From: Sulfurimonas sp.
GTDB lineage: Bacteria > Campylobacterota > Campylobacteria > Campylobacterales > Sulfurimonadaceae
Length of the DNA stretch: 64,000 nucleotides
Direction: 5' to 3'
Assembly: GCA_016744115.1 (NCBI GenBank)
Contig: JADGEZ010000001.1
Location: 1 to 64,000 of the forward strand
Positions within the stretch are counted from its first letter, which is position 1; the number at the start of each line of letters is the position of its first letter. The notes under the pieces were generated by a model. That model ran no database searches. It saw only the letters and a program-made list of their open reading frames with translations, and was not told where the DNA came from. Below, piece by piece: positions 43,478 through 53,781 of the stretch. The position numbers and the translations under genes are program-made.

Positions 43478-43984
43478 CTATACAGGGACATACGGTATCA
43501 AACCTCGCTCAAACACTTCTTCTTGTACTTCTATGGGTAAGTCTCGTATGTCCATTATAAGCCCATTTACTGATAACATCCAAATCATTGGATTATCTTC
43601 ATATTTACTTGGTAAAACCCAATCTGAATCCGTTGGATGCATTTTTAATAAACCACGAATAATTTTAGATTTTGATTGTCCTGTACTTTTTGCAATATCA
43701 AAATTTACATATAATTCTGATACACCTATATGGACTTCTTGACTTTTATCAAATAAAAAATTAACTGTTCCAATGGCATGTATTACTCCACAAGCCCATG
43801 TTTTTGCTTTACCTTTACTCAAAGGTGATGGTCTTTTTCTACATAAGGCAGCAATTGCGTATCTAGTAAATTGTGCATATTCTTCATTTAACTTTTCATT
43901 ACAAAAGGTATCTGTTAAGTTTATAATTTCAAGATATTTATCTTCCATAATCTTTGGTACATTTTCAGATTTATTTTGTTTCAA
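43478..43984 (-). CDS. conserved hypothetical protein (DUF6398-like)
   Basis: RYAIAALCRKRPSPLSKGKAKTWACGVIHAIGTVNFLFD pattern; family assignment from memory. Confidence 0.55.
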   Translation of the reverse strand: MKQNKSENVPKIMEDKYLEIINLTDTFCNEKLNEEYAQFTRYAIAALCRKRPSPLSKGKAKTWACGVIHAIGTVNFLFDKSQEVHIGVSELYVNFDIAKSTGQSKSKIIRGLLKMHPTDSDWVLPSKYEDNPMIWMLSVNGLIMDIRDLPIEVQEEVFERGLIPYVPV

Positions 43985-44127
43985 TTATTCTCCATTTATA
44001 TTTTATTTGTAAATATAATTTTCTTTGCTTATTTTCTCTGGTTTGCTAAGTTTGCTATTTCTTCATAAGTTAATTCTGTAGTTGAATTATATAGATAAAA
44101 TATAATAGAATGCCAACGAGCTAAAAA

Positions 44128-45375
44128 TCAAGCATTATGCTTTGCTTCTAATTCTCGTAACTTATCTTTTTTACTCTTTTTTTTGCCTTTTATTGGAGCT
44201 GAGCCTTTTTCTTTTTTTGGAGCTTCGCCTTTGAGTTCAAAACCCTCTATTTGTTCACGCTGGAGTCTGATACCTGAGTGTTTTTCTATCAAGCTAAAAT
44301 GTGCTTCATTCTCATAATCTATAAAAGAGATGGCAATACCAGACTTTCCAGCTCTTCCTGTTCGTCCAATTCTATGTATATAGTCAGTTACACAGCGTGG
44401 TAAATCAAAATTTATAACACAAGAAATATCATCAATATCTAAACCACGAGAAAGCAAATCAGTAGTAAAAAGGATGTTTATATCTTTTCTTTTGAATGCT
44501 TGAAGTGTTATATTTCTTTCTTCTTGATCTAAATCACCATGAAAAGATTGAGCATTAAATCCGTGCTTTTTAAATTTCATCGCGATGTTGTCAGTAGCGC
44601 GTTTGTTTGCCATAAAAACTAAGACTTGTCCTAGTTTATTTTCTTTAATGATATGCCTTAAAAGAGGGGAACGATTTTTTTGATTTACTTCAATGACTCG
44701 TTGATCTATTGTATCTAGGGTTTCTTTTTCATCCTCTAAACTTATCTGTATGGCTTGGCTTGTTATGCGAGTTATAATATCTAAGATTTTTGGAGGATAA
44801 GTTGCTGAGAAGAGTAGATTTTGGCGTTTTTTAGGAATCTCTTGTAAAATTGCATTGAGTTCACTTTCAAAGCCGAGGTTGAGCATTTTATCTGCTTCAT
44901 CAAGAATGAAATACTCTAAATGAGATAAATCCATCTGTTTTTTTGAAAAAATATCTAAAAGTCGTCCAGAAGTTGCAATTACAATATCACAACCTTGCTG
45001 TATATCATAAAGCTGATTGCCAATTCCCTCGCCACCGATAAGTGCTACGGTTTTCACTTTTTTGCTTAAAAACTCTCCAAAGGTGTCAAAAGTTTGAGCT
45101 ATTTGAAGTGTTAATTCTCTTGTGGGGGTTAAGACTAGAACTCTTATCTTTGCTTTTTTATAATTATCTTTTGCTTTTTGTTTTGAGAGTAGTTCTAAAA
45201 TAGGAAGTACAAAACTAGCACTTTTACCTGTTCCTGTCTGAGCCTTTACTATAATGTCCTTGCTTTCTAAGACAAGAGGAATGACTTTTTCTTGTATAGG
45301 AGTGGCATGTGTAAAAGCACTTTTTTGAAGTGCTTTTAAAAGTTTAGAGGATAAGTTGAGTTCTGAAAATTTCAC
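44128..45375 (-). CDS. DEAD-box RNA helicase (RhlE-like)
   Basis: AQTGTGKSASFVLP, LDEADKML, SATYP, HRIGRTGRAG. Confidence 0.95.
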   Translation of the reverse strand: MKFSELNLSSKLLKALQKSAFTHATPIQEKVIPLVLESKDIIVKAQTGTGKSASFVLPILELLSKQKAKDNYKKAKIRVLVLTPTRELTLQIAQTFDTFGEFLSKKVKTVALIGGEGIGNQLYDIQQGCDIVIATSGRLLDIFSKKQMDLSHLEYFILDEADKMLNLGFESELNAILQEIPKKRQNLLFSATYPPKILDIITRITSQAIQISLEDEKETLDTIDQRVIEVNQKNRSPLLRHIIKENKLGQVLVFMANKRATDNIAMKFKKHGFNAQSFHGDLDQEERNITLQAFKRKDINILFTTDLLSRGLDIDDISCVINFDLPRCVTDYIHRIGRTGRAGKSGIAISFIDYENEAHFSLIEKHSGIRLQREQIEGFELKGEAPKKEKGSAPIKGKKKSKKDKLRELEAKHNA

Positions 45376-45384
45376 AGACTTAGA

Positions 45385-48015
45385 CTATGCTTGAAGTGAT
45401 TGTAACTGCTCTAAAACTTTTACTTGTTTTGTTTTGGCATCGGTTAAACTCTCACGATTTTTCACTAAAACATCTTCAGGTGCATTGGCTACAAATCTTT
45501 CATTGTTTAACATAGCGTTTAATTTATCTATCTCTCGCTGCAATTTTTCATCTTGTTTTGTAAGTTTTTTAATAATAGAACTTAAATCAATAGAATCAGT
45601 TGGAATAAAAGTCTCACAAAGGTCAGATATATCACTCACAGCATTGTCGATTTTAGAATCTGTAAATTCTACCACAGCAACTTTTGCAAGTTTTAAAATA
45701 AAAGGAAGCATCATTTTTTTGTCGTCTCCGCTGATATTATCTATTTTTACAAAAGCTTTCTCGATTTTTTGGTTTGCTAAATCAACAAGAACTTTAGCTC
45801 GTCTAATGGATACAATCGCATCCATAATAATCTCAAATTTTTTCTCTTCTTTTTCTCTTTTTTTTGTTTTATGAGGGTAAGGCATAAGCATAATAGACTC
45901 ACTCGTCTCTAATGAAGTTCCAGATAACTCATGATAAAGGTATTCGGTAATAAAGGGCATAAAAGGATGAAGGAGTTTCATAGCATCTTTAAATATAGAT
46001 CCAAGTTCTGAAATAGAGTCTTTATCAGCCTTAGAAAGCTCAATCCCCCAACCACAAAATTCATTCCAAATAAATTTATAAAGAGTAAGTGCCGCATCAT
46101 TAAACTTGTACTCATCTAGGTATGCACGAACCTCTTTTGTTGCAAAGTTCAGCCTTGATGCCATATACTTACCAAGCTCAGTTTTTAGACAAAAACCACC
46201 TAAGTCAGAGAATGTGCTTACATTCATTTGCAAGTATTTTGAGGCATTGTAAAGTTTGTTTGTAAAATTACGGTTTTGTTCAAGTTTTTCTGTACTCATG
46301 CGAATATCACGCCCTTGAGCCGCAGATACGGCAAGGGTAAAGCGTAAAATATCAGCTGAGTATTGGTTTACCATATCAAGAGGGTCTATAACATTAGCCT
46401 TTGATTTGGACATTTTATCCCCTTTTTCATCACGAACTAGGGCGTGAAGGTAGATATGATTAAATGGAAGTTGTCCATTAAAATACTCACCCATCATCAT
46501 CATTCTAGCTACCCAAAAGAAAAGAATATCAAAACCTGTGATAAGAAGTGTATTTGGATAAAAATCTTTCATATCACTTGATTGAAAAAGCTTATCCATC
46601 TCCGTATCTCCATTTCCCCAACCTAAGGTTGAAAATGGCCATAAAGCAGAAGAGAACCAAGTATCAAGCACATCAGGATCTTGTTTGAGATTTTTAGAAG
46701 CACATTTAGGACAAGCATCAGGGGCTTCCTCTTGAGATGCAAACTCATGGTCACAAGAGAGACAGTAAAATACTGGTATCTGATGTCCCCACCAAAGTTG
46801 TCTGGATATACACCAATCACGCAGTTCTCCCATCCACGAGTTATAAGAGTTTATCCAATGAGGAGGAAAAAAAGTTGCTTCACCAGCATTTGTTTTCTCG
46901 ATAGACTTACGAGCCACTTCTTTACGCAAAAACCATTGTTTAGAGATGTAAGGTTCTACAACATTTTTACATCTATAGCAGTGTCCAACAGGATGCTTAT
47001 GATCTTCAATTTTTACAATAAAACCCTCTTCATCAAGGCGTTTAACGATTAGCTCACGAGCTTTGAGTCTATCTAAACCTTTAAACTCTTCTGCATAATC
47101 GTTAAGAATCCCTTTTTCATCAAAAACTGTAATGAACTCTAGGTTATGGCGTTTTCCTACTTCATAATCGTTTTGGTCATGTGCTGGAGTTACCTTAACC
47201 ACACCTGTACCAAACTCCATATCTACATGAGTATCGGCGATGATAGTTACTTCACGACTTAAAAGTGGAAGACGGATTTTTTTACCTATAAGCTTTTTGT
47301 ATCTCGTATCATCAGGATGAACCATAACAGCAGTATCGCCAAAGTATGTTTCAGGTCTCGTAGTTGCAACTTCTACAAATCCACTTCCTTCAGCAAAAGG
47401 GTACTTAATATGATAAAAATTTCCATTAGTCTCTTCATGTTCAACTTCTATGTCACTTAATGCACCATCGTGTGTACACCAATTTACCATGTAGTTTCCA
47501 CGAATAATCAAGCCCTCATTATAAAGTTTTACAAAGGCTTCTTTTACGCCTGTTTGAAGTCCCTCATCCATAGTGAAGCGTTCTCTTTCCCACGCAGGAG
47601 AGACTCCTATGTGACGAAGTTGCTCTGTCATAATTCCAGCAGATTCTTCTTTCCAAGCCCAAACTCTTTGTAAAAATTTCTCACGACCCAACTCTTCTTT
47701 TGTAGTACCCTCAGCTAGGAGTTGTTTCTCTACAACATTTTGCGTAGCGATACCAGCGTGATCCGTCCCAGGTTGCCAAAGAGTTTTATACCCATCCATA
47801 CGCTTATAACGAGTGATAATATCTTGAAGCGTAAAGGTAAGGGCATGACCAATATGTAAACGACCTGTAACATTTGGTGGTGGCATCATGATTGAGAAGT
47901 TTTTTCCCTCTTTTTGAAGTGCTTTGTTTGCATCAACTTCAAAGTACTTTCTCTCTTCCCAGATTTTATAAAATTTGTTTTCTATTTTTTGTGCTTCGTA
48001 GCTGTTTTGTGACAT
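45385..48015 (-). CDS. valS: valyl-tRNA synthetase
   Basis: PPPNVTGRLHIGHALT, KMSKSKANVIDPL. Confidence 0.98.
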   Translation of the reverse strand: MSQNSYEAQKIENKFYKIWEERKYFEVDANKALQKEGKNFSIMMPPPNVTGRLHIGHALTFTLQDIITRYKRMDGYKTLWQPGTDHAGIATQNVVEKQLLAEGTTKEELGREKFLQRVWAWKEESAGIMTEQLRHIGVSPAWERERFTMDEGLQTGVKEAFVKLYNEGLIIRGNYMVNWCTHDGALSDIEVEHEETNGNFYHIKYPFAEGSGFVEVATTRPETYFGDTAVMVHPDDTRYKKLIGKKIRLPLLSREVTIIADTHVDMEFGTGVVKVTPAHDQNDYEVGKRHNLEFITVFDEKGILNDYAEEFKGLDRLKARELIVKRLDEEGFIVKIEDHKHPVGHCYRCKNVVEPYISKQWFLRKEVARKSIEKTNAGEATFFPPHWINSYNSWMGELRDWCISRQLWWGHQIPVFYCLSCDHEFASQEEAPDACPKCASKNLKQDPDVLDTWFSSALWPFSTLGWGNGDTEMDKLFQSSDMKDFYPNTLLITGFDILFFWVARMMMMGEYFNGQLPFNHIYLHALVRDEKGDKMSKSKANVIDPLDMVNQYSADILRFTLAVSAAQGRDIRMSTEKLEQNRNFTNKLYNASKYLQMNVSTFSDLGGFCLKTELGKYMASRLNFATKEVRAYLDEYKFNDAALTLYKFIWNEFCGWGIELSKADKDSISELGSIFKDAMKLLHPFMPFITEYLYHELSGTSLETSESIMLMPYPHKTKKREKEEKKFEIIMDAIVSIRRAKVLVDLANQKIEKAFVKIDNISGDDKKMMLPFILKLAKVAVVEFTDSKIDNAVSDISDLCETFIPTDSIDLSSIIKKLTKQDEKLQREIDKLNAMLNNERFVANAPEDVLVKNRESLTDAKTKQVKVLEQLQSLQA

Positions 48016-48136
48016 ATAATCGCCTTGATATGTTTTTATTTAATTTGCGATTATATCTCTTATGATGTTAAGAAGTAATTAACACTTAAAGTATATTTGT
48101 TATAATTTCTAAAAAATATAACTTTAAAGAAATATT

Positions 48137-48883
48137 ATGAATACTCGACCTTTAGTATCAGTCATCACAGTAGTTTTTAACGGTGAAGCACATCTTGAAG
48201 AAACTATCAAAAGTGTACTCAATCAAACTTATGAAAATATAGAATATATTATAATTGATGGTGGTTCTACGGATGGAACTCTTGGTATTATTAAGAAATA
48301 TGAAGATAGAATAACTTATTGGATTAGTGAAAGTGATGAGGGGATTAGCGATGCTTTTAACAAAGGTGTAAAACAATCAAACGGCTATGTATTAATGCTC
48401 AATGCTGGAGACATCTTTAAATCTCAGAACATTATACAAGAGTGTAGTAAAGATTTAACTGGAGATATAATTTCTTTTGAGGTGCTAAGTATTGCAGGAA
48501 AAAAAGTAGGTTTAGCACATTATAAAGAAGAAACTGATTTAAGATTAGCTAGAGTACCCCATCAAGGTACTTTTGTACATAAAAACTTTTATACTCAACA
48601 TGCTGGCTATTCATTAGCTTTTAAAATACGGATGGATTATGAGTTTTTTGCTAGAAGCATTAAAATTGTTAAGCCTAAATTAATTAAGAATACAATAGTT
48701 ATATATGATAATGATGGTATATCCAGTACATTGAAAAATAAGTTTAGATTTGAGATGGAGGGTTTAATTATAGAGTATTTATATTTTAATAAAAATATTC
48801 TATATCTTTTTACAAGGTCAATTTATAGAGTGCTTAAGAGTATAATCTCAAGTACTTTAAGAAATTTTGGTATAAGAAAGTGA
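48137..48883 (+). CDS. glycosyltransferase family 2
   Basis: VSVITVVFNGEAHLEETIKSVLNQTYENIEYIIIDGGSTDGT. Confidence 0.92.
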   Translation: MNTRPLVSVITVVFNGEAHLEETIKSVLNQTYENIEYIIIDGGSTDGTLGIIKKYEDRITYWISESDEGISDAFNKGVKQSNGYVLMLNAGDIFKSQNIIQECSKDLTGDIISFEVLSIAGKKVGLAHYKEETDLRLARVPHQGTFVHKNFYTQHAGYSLAFKIRMDYEFFARSIKIVKPKLIKNTIVIYDNDGISSTLKNKFRFEMEGLIIEYLYFNKNILYLFTRSIYRVLKSIISSTLRNFGIRK

Positions 48884-49863
48884 AAAAAATACTTATTATA
48901 CATACTTTTGGACTTGGGGATATGATAATGTTCACCCCCACACTTCAAATAATTCATGAACTCTATCCAAATGCTAAAATAGACTTTCTTCTCTTTCAAA
49001 AACTCTCAGGAGAGGTCATTAAATATTGTGAAAAAATAAATAATATATATTACAGCAGCTTTAAGTTCAAAGATATTTTAAAAAGTATTTTATTTCTTAG
49101 AAGTATAAAATATGATTTAAGTATTTCTACATCAGGAACAAGTGTATATAAGGCTTCTATATTGTCATATTTAATTGCTTCAAAGCAAAGAGTCGGAGAA
49201 CTTAAGAAAATTAAGATACCGTTTTATACCAAAACAATACAATATGTAGAAAACATTCATAGAGTTGAAAATAATTTGAATTTAATGAATGCTTCTATAC
49301 AAAATGCAAAACCTTTTTTTTGCATTAACAAGAATGTAAAAAATATTTTAGATTTAAATACAGATAAGCTAAATATATGTATTCATGCTGGTTCTAATCT
49401 TAAATTTAAAAATAAACGATGGGCAAAGGAATATTTTATTGTACTGATAAAATTACTATTAAATAAATATAACTGTAATATATATATTATCTCAGGAAAA
49501 GATGAACTTGAAGTATCTCGGTATATTAGTGAAAAAACTCGCACTAAACTCATTGAGGATAAGTTTTTACATGAAATAGCTTATTTTATGTCAAATTGTG
49601 ATGTGATGATTAATACTGATTCTGGTCTTGGACATATAGCATCTTGTTTTGATATGAAGATTTTTACAATCTTTGGTCCAGCTAAAGAGTATAAAGTGAA
49701 GCCATTTTCTAAGAATGCTTATAGCATTAAACTAAGTTTAGATTGTCAGCCTTGCTATGGTAAAAGAGCGGTATTTTGTAAAAATATTGAATGCCTAAAT
49801 AATTTAGAACCTTTAAAAGTTTTTGAAGAAATTTCTATAGTATTGGATAAAAATGATAAATAA
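48880..49863 (+). CDS. glycosyltransferase family 9 (heptosyltransferase-like)
   Basis: ILIIHTFGLGDMIMFTPTLQII, NTDSGLGHIASCF, TIFGPA. Confidence 0.88.
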   Translation: MKKILIIHTFGLGDMIMFTPTLQIIHELYPNAKIDFLLFQKLSGEVIKYCEKINNIYYSSFKFKDILKSILFLRSIKYDLSISTSGTSVYKASILSYLIASKQRVGELKKIKIPFYTKTIQYVENIHRVENNLNLMNASIQNAKPFFCINKNVKNILDLNTDKLNICIHAGSNLKFKNKRWAKEYFIVLIKLLLNKYNCNIYIISGKDELEVSRYISEKTRTKLIEDKFLHEIAYFMSNCDVMINTDSGLGHIASCFDMKIFTIFGPAKEYKVKPFSKNAYSIKLSLDCQPCYGKRAVFCKNIECLNNLEPLKVFEEISIVLDKNDK

Positions 49864-50602
49864 ATTGGTTTCTGTAATCATGCCATCATATAATTCTATG
49901 AAACATATCTCAGATGCAATTGACTCAGTGCTTAATCAAACATATAAGTATTGGGAATTAATTATAGTAGATGATAAATCGCCAGATAATGCAAATCATA
50001 TTATTAAGAAATATATTGAGCTAGATAAAAGAATCATATTAATCAAGTTAGAAGAAAACAGCGGTGCCGCAGTCGCTAGAAACATTGCTATAAAAGAAGC
50101 CAAAGGTAGATATATAGCTTTTTTAGATTCTGATGATTTATGGCTTACTCAAAAGTTAGAAAGACAGATACAGTTTATGATTGATAACAAATGTGCATTA
50201 TCTTATAGTAATTATAATACGATAAATGAAAATGGTGAGATGCTGAGTAAAGTAATAAGACCACCATTAAAATTAACATATAACAAACTTTTAAAATCCA
50301 ACTATATAGGCTGTTTAACTGCAATTTATGATACAAATATAATTGGAAAGGTTTATATGCCTCTGATTAAAAAAAGACAAGACTATGCTTTATGGCTAAA
50401 AATATTAAAAAAAATAGATTTTGCATATGCTATAGATGAAAATTTGGCTACATACAGAATTATGTTAAATTCTATCTCTAGTAACAAACTGAAACTTTTA
50501 AAATATAATTATATGCTGTTTAGAAAGTATGAAAATTTTTCTATTGTAAAATCTGTGTATTATTTAACTTGGAATATTTTCATAAGGGTGACTATGAGAT
50601 GA
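49853..50602 (+). CDS. glycosyltransferase family 2
   Basis: VSVIMPSYNSMKHISDAIDSVLNQTYKYWELIIVDDKS, FLDSDDLW. Confidence 0.92.
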   Translation: MINKLVSVIMPSYNSMKHISDAIDSVLNQTYKYWELIIVDDKSPDNANHIIKKYIELDKRIILIKLEENSGAAVARNIAIKEAKGRYIAFLDSDDLWLTQKLERQIQFMIDNKCALSYSNYNTINENGEMLSKVIRPPLKLTYNKLLKSNYIGCLTAIYDTNIIGKVYMPLIKKRQDYALWLKILKKIDFAYAIDENLATYRIMLNSISSNKLKLLKYNYMLFRKYENFSIVKSVYYLTWNIFIRVTMR

Positions 50603-51573
50603 TAACATTAATAGGTGGTTCAGGTTTCATTGGGACAAGATTAGCTAGTAGATTATTCAATAACTCAAAAAAATTTAAGATAATAGATAAACAGATGAGT
50701 AAAGTTTTTAATATCACTTGTGCTGTTGCTGATGTAAGAGATATTGATTCTATAAGAAAAGAGTTATCAAATGATGCAGTTATTATAAATTTAGCAGCAG
50801 AACATAGAGATGATGTCAGTCCAAAAAGTTTGTATGACGATGTTAATGTTCAGGGGGCAAAAAACATATGCGAGATAGCAGAAGAAAAAAAAATAAGTAC
50901 AATTATATTTACAAGTAGTGTAGCAGTTTATGGTTTTGCACCTATTAATACGGATGAAAATGGTAAGATTAATTATTTTAATGATTATGGGCGTACGAAA
51001 TATGAGGCTGAACTTGTATATAAAAAATGGCAAGCTAAAGATCCTCAAGCACGAAAACTTGTCATAATAAGACCGACTGTAGTTTTTGGTGAAAACAATA
51101 GAGGCAATGTATATAATTTATTTAAACAAATTTCTATGGGTAAATTTATTATGATTGGTAATGGAAACAACTCTAAATCAATGGCATATGTAGAAAATTT
51201 AGCAGCTTTTATAGAATATAGTTTAAGCTTTGAAAATGGTGTACATATTTATAACTATATTGATAAACCCGATATAACAATGAATGTATTGATAGAAAAT
51301 ATTTTTAAAGCTTTTGGTAAAAAAGATAAAATAAAGTTACGAGTACCTTACCTGATTGCCTATCTTATCGGAAATATTTTTGATATTCTTTCAAAAATTA
51401 CAGGGAAAAAATTTACGATTAGTTCTATTAGAATAAAGAAATTTTGTATGGACAGTATGTATAATACTAATATGCAAAAGACAGGCTTTATTCCACCAGT
51501 AAAAATAGAAGATGCTTTACTCAAAACAATCAAATATGAATTTACAGATAATAATAATAATAATAATAGATAA
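50599..51573 (+). CDS. NAD-dependent sugar epimerase/dehydratase
   Basis: LIGGSGFIGTRLA, TSSVAVYG, YGRTKYEAE; internal ATG at 50599 preferred start. Confidence 0.9.
   Translation: MITLIGGSGFIGTRLASRLFNNSKKFKIIDKQMSKVFNITCAVADVRDIDSIRKELSNDAVIINLAAEHRDDVSPKSLYDDVNVQGAKNICEIAEEKKISTIIFTSSVAVYGFAPINTDENGKINYFNDYGRTKYEAELVYKKWQAKDPQARKLVIIRPTVVFGENNRGNVYNLFKQISMGKFIMIGNGNNSKSMAYVENLAAFIEYSLSFENGVHIYNYIDKPDITMNVLIENIFKAFGKKDKIKLRVPYLIAYLIGNIFDILSKITGKKFTISSIRIKKFCMDSMYNTNMQKTGFIPPVKIEDALLKTIKYEFTDNNNNNNR
51550..51567. repeat. (AAT)6 trinucleotide microsatellite at the 3' end of the epimerase gene
   Basis: gat(aat)6agataa encodes D-NNNNNN-R-stop. Confidence 0.9.
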
Positions 51574-51597
51574 TCTAATATTTGAAAAAGGAAATTT

Positions 51598-52596
51598 ATG
51601 ATGATGGAAATCAGTTACTTAATTGTAGTATTTTTAGTATCATTTTGTATCATTTATTTTCTAGTAAAATATAAAAATGTCATCAATATACAAGCTCACA
51701 TCAACCATCGTTCTTTACATACTGTTACAGTACCTAACTCAGGTGGAATAGCAATCTTCATAGCTTTTATTATAGGTTTAGTCCTCTTAGATGTAGAGGT
51801 AGGTTATGAAGTAGTTTTATCTATGAGTATAGTTTTTGTATTTGGTTTATATGATGATATATATACTGCTAGTACTCGAGAAAAATTTTTAGTTTTGTTT
51901 TTAGTTGCGAATATACTTTTTTTTAATGCTTATGAGATAAAATACTTAGGAACTTATCTAGGATATGATATACAAATATCAAGTTTTGCTTCTTACATAT
52001 TTTTAGTATTTGTGATTGTCGGTTTTATTAATGGAATGAATCTCATAGATGGTTTAGATGGTTTAGTCTCAACAATTGGTATAATTATTTTAAGTTCATT
52101 TTTATATATAGGACTCAAAGTTTCTGATCAATTTTTAATTTCAATAACATCTTTATATATAGCATCACTCCTTGGCTATTTATATTTTAACTGGTCTCCA
52201 GCCAAAATTTTTATGGGCGATAACGGGAGTTTACCCTTAGGTTTGATTATAGCTATTATTGCTATCCATTGTGTTCAAATGCAGTATATTACTCCTATAT
52301 CTATCTTGATGCTTGCAGCTTTTCCTATACTAGATACTTTTTTTGTCATAACACAAAGAATACGCTCAGGTAAAAGTCCTTTTGTAGCAGATAAATCACA
52401 CATTCACCATATTGTATATAGACAACAAAAAAATAAGACTTCAAGAACAGTCATTATTTTAGGTTTAATGCAATTACTTCTTAGCTATATAGGTCTTGGC
52501 TTTAAAATCAAAGATGATAGTCTAATTTTAGGATTATTTATCTTAGTTTTTTTAATACTGTACTTCACATTAAGCCCCTGTAAAGAAAAACTATAA
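51598..52596 (+). CDS. glycosyltransferase family 4 / WecA-MraY-like phospho-sugar transferase
   Basis: HTVTVPNSGGIAIF, GLYDDIY, GMNLIDGLDGL, KIFMGDNGSLPLG, HIHHI. Confidence 0.92.
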   Translation: MMMEISYLIVVFLVSFCIIYFLVKYKNVINIQAHINHRSLHTVTVPNSGGIAIFIAFIIGLVLLDVEVGYEVVLSMSIVFVFGLYDDIYTASTREKFLVLFLVANILFFNAYEIKYLGTYLGYDIQISSFASYIFLVFVIVGFINGMNLIDGLDGLVSTIGIIILSSFLYIGLKVSDQFLISITSLYIASLLGYLYFNWSPAKIFMGDNGSLPLGLIIAIIAIHCVQMQYITPISILMLAAFPILDTFFVITQRIRSGKSPFVADKSHIHHIVYRQQKNKTSRTVIILGLMQLLLSYIGLGFKIKDDSLILGLFILVFLILYFTLSPCKEKL

Positions 52597-52616
52597 ACTT
52601 TTCATAAAATTTTATT

Positions 52617-52877
52617 TTAACTTTTAAAAAAATCTAATACATTTACATCTAAAGCCTTAGCTATTTTGTATATATGTTCTAAATTGAATCGCCTATTTTT
52701 TGTATAATTTTCTGCATTAGCATAAAATGCAGAAGATTTTTGTCCTATCATTAAAGCTAACTCCAATTGAGTTACTCCTTTATCTTGTCTAGCTTTTTTT
52801 ATATTCCTTGCTACGAGTTTTATGAACTCCTTAATCTCTTTTTCTTCAGCCACACATAAGTTCTCAAATACACTCAA
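52617..52877 (-). CDS. XRE-family helix-turn-helix protein
   Basis: IKKARQDKGVTQLELALMIGQKSSAFYANAEN HTH_3-like. Confidence 0.85.
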   Translation of the reverse strand: MSVFENLCVAEEKEIKEFIKLVARNIKKARQDKGVTQLELALMIGQKSSAFYANAENYTKNRRFNLEHIYKIAKALDVNVLDFFKS

Positions 52878-53037
52878 AATTGCTCCTTATTATTAATTTA
52901 TAAGTTAATTAATAATCTTTTAAATTATATGTAGTTACAATCTATGAAGCAATCTCTTATGAGTTACTGACTTATGGGCTATTAAAGGTGATACTATTTA
53001 TAATTCAATAGATACAATTCTTAATAATGCTTCATTA

Positions 53038-53781
53038 TTGGTTTATATACTAAACCCTCAAAACAATAAAGTTATTTATAGTAATGCAAAATGTATTGAG
53101 GAATTTGGGGACTTCAACGGTATGGACATTAAACTTGTAGAAAAAAAATTTATAAATAGCAAACATTATATTTTTAAAGAAAGTATCATACTATGGGAAA
53201 ACAATATTGAAGTTAAACTAAGGATTTGTATAGACATTACCCACTATAAATATACACAAGAGAAAATCATGAAACTAGCTTATTATGATGATTTAACAAA
53301 ACTAGCAAACAGAGTACTTTTTAAAGAGTATTTACTTCAAGCGGCACATAATTCTATCAGAACTACTCATTACCACGCACTTTTATTCATAGACTTGGAT
53401 GATTTTAAAATTATTAATGATAAATTAGGGCATCATATAGGAGATAAAGTTCTCTATGAAGTTGCTATGAGAATTAAATCTTGTATTCGTGATAACGATA
53501 TAGTTGCAAGATTAGGCGGCGATGAATTTGTTGTACTCATAGACACCCATGAAAAAGAAAGAAAATATATAGAAGACAGCTTAATAAATGTTATAAATAA
53601 AATTCTTTTTTCTATTGAAAACCCCTACCCTATCTTAAAAAATAAGTTCTCCATTAGTGCTAGTATAGGGATTAAACTATTTAATACTGAGCCATCTTCA
53701 ATAGATGAGTTGATTATTCATGCAGATATTGCAATGTATAAGGCTAAGTCAAATGGTAAAAACACTTTTTTTATATCATAA
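53038..53781 (+). CDS. PAS-GGDEF diguanylate cyclase (5' end uncertain)
   Basis: YYDDLTKLANR..., DNDIVARLGGDEFVVLID; PAS-like sequence extends upstream of the assigned TTG start. Confidence 0.88.
   Translation: MVYILNPQNNKVIYSNAKCIEEFGDFNGMDIKLVEKKFINSKHYIFKESIILWENNIEVKLRICIDITHYKYTQEKIMKLAYYDDLTKLANRVLFKEYLLQAAHNSIRTTHYHALLFIDLDDFKIINDKLGHHIGDKVLYEVAMRIKSCIRDNDIVARLGGDEFVVLIDTHEKERKYIEDSLINVINKILFSIENPYPILKNKFSISASIGIKLFNTEPSSIDELIIHADIAMYKAKSNGKNTFFIS

Noticed and set aside
44125-44130. TGA readthrough/selenocysteine joining the helicase to the downstream in-frame tail
   Set aside because: Helicase C-terminus is a typical basic low-complexity end and there is no evidence for a SECIS-like structure; a gene remnant is simpler.
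45434-47673. Several ORFs antisense to valS (146, 123 and 67 aa)
   Set aside because: Shadow ORFs; valS reads cleanly on the other strand.
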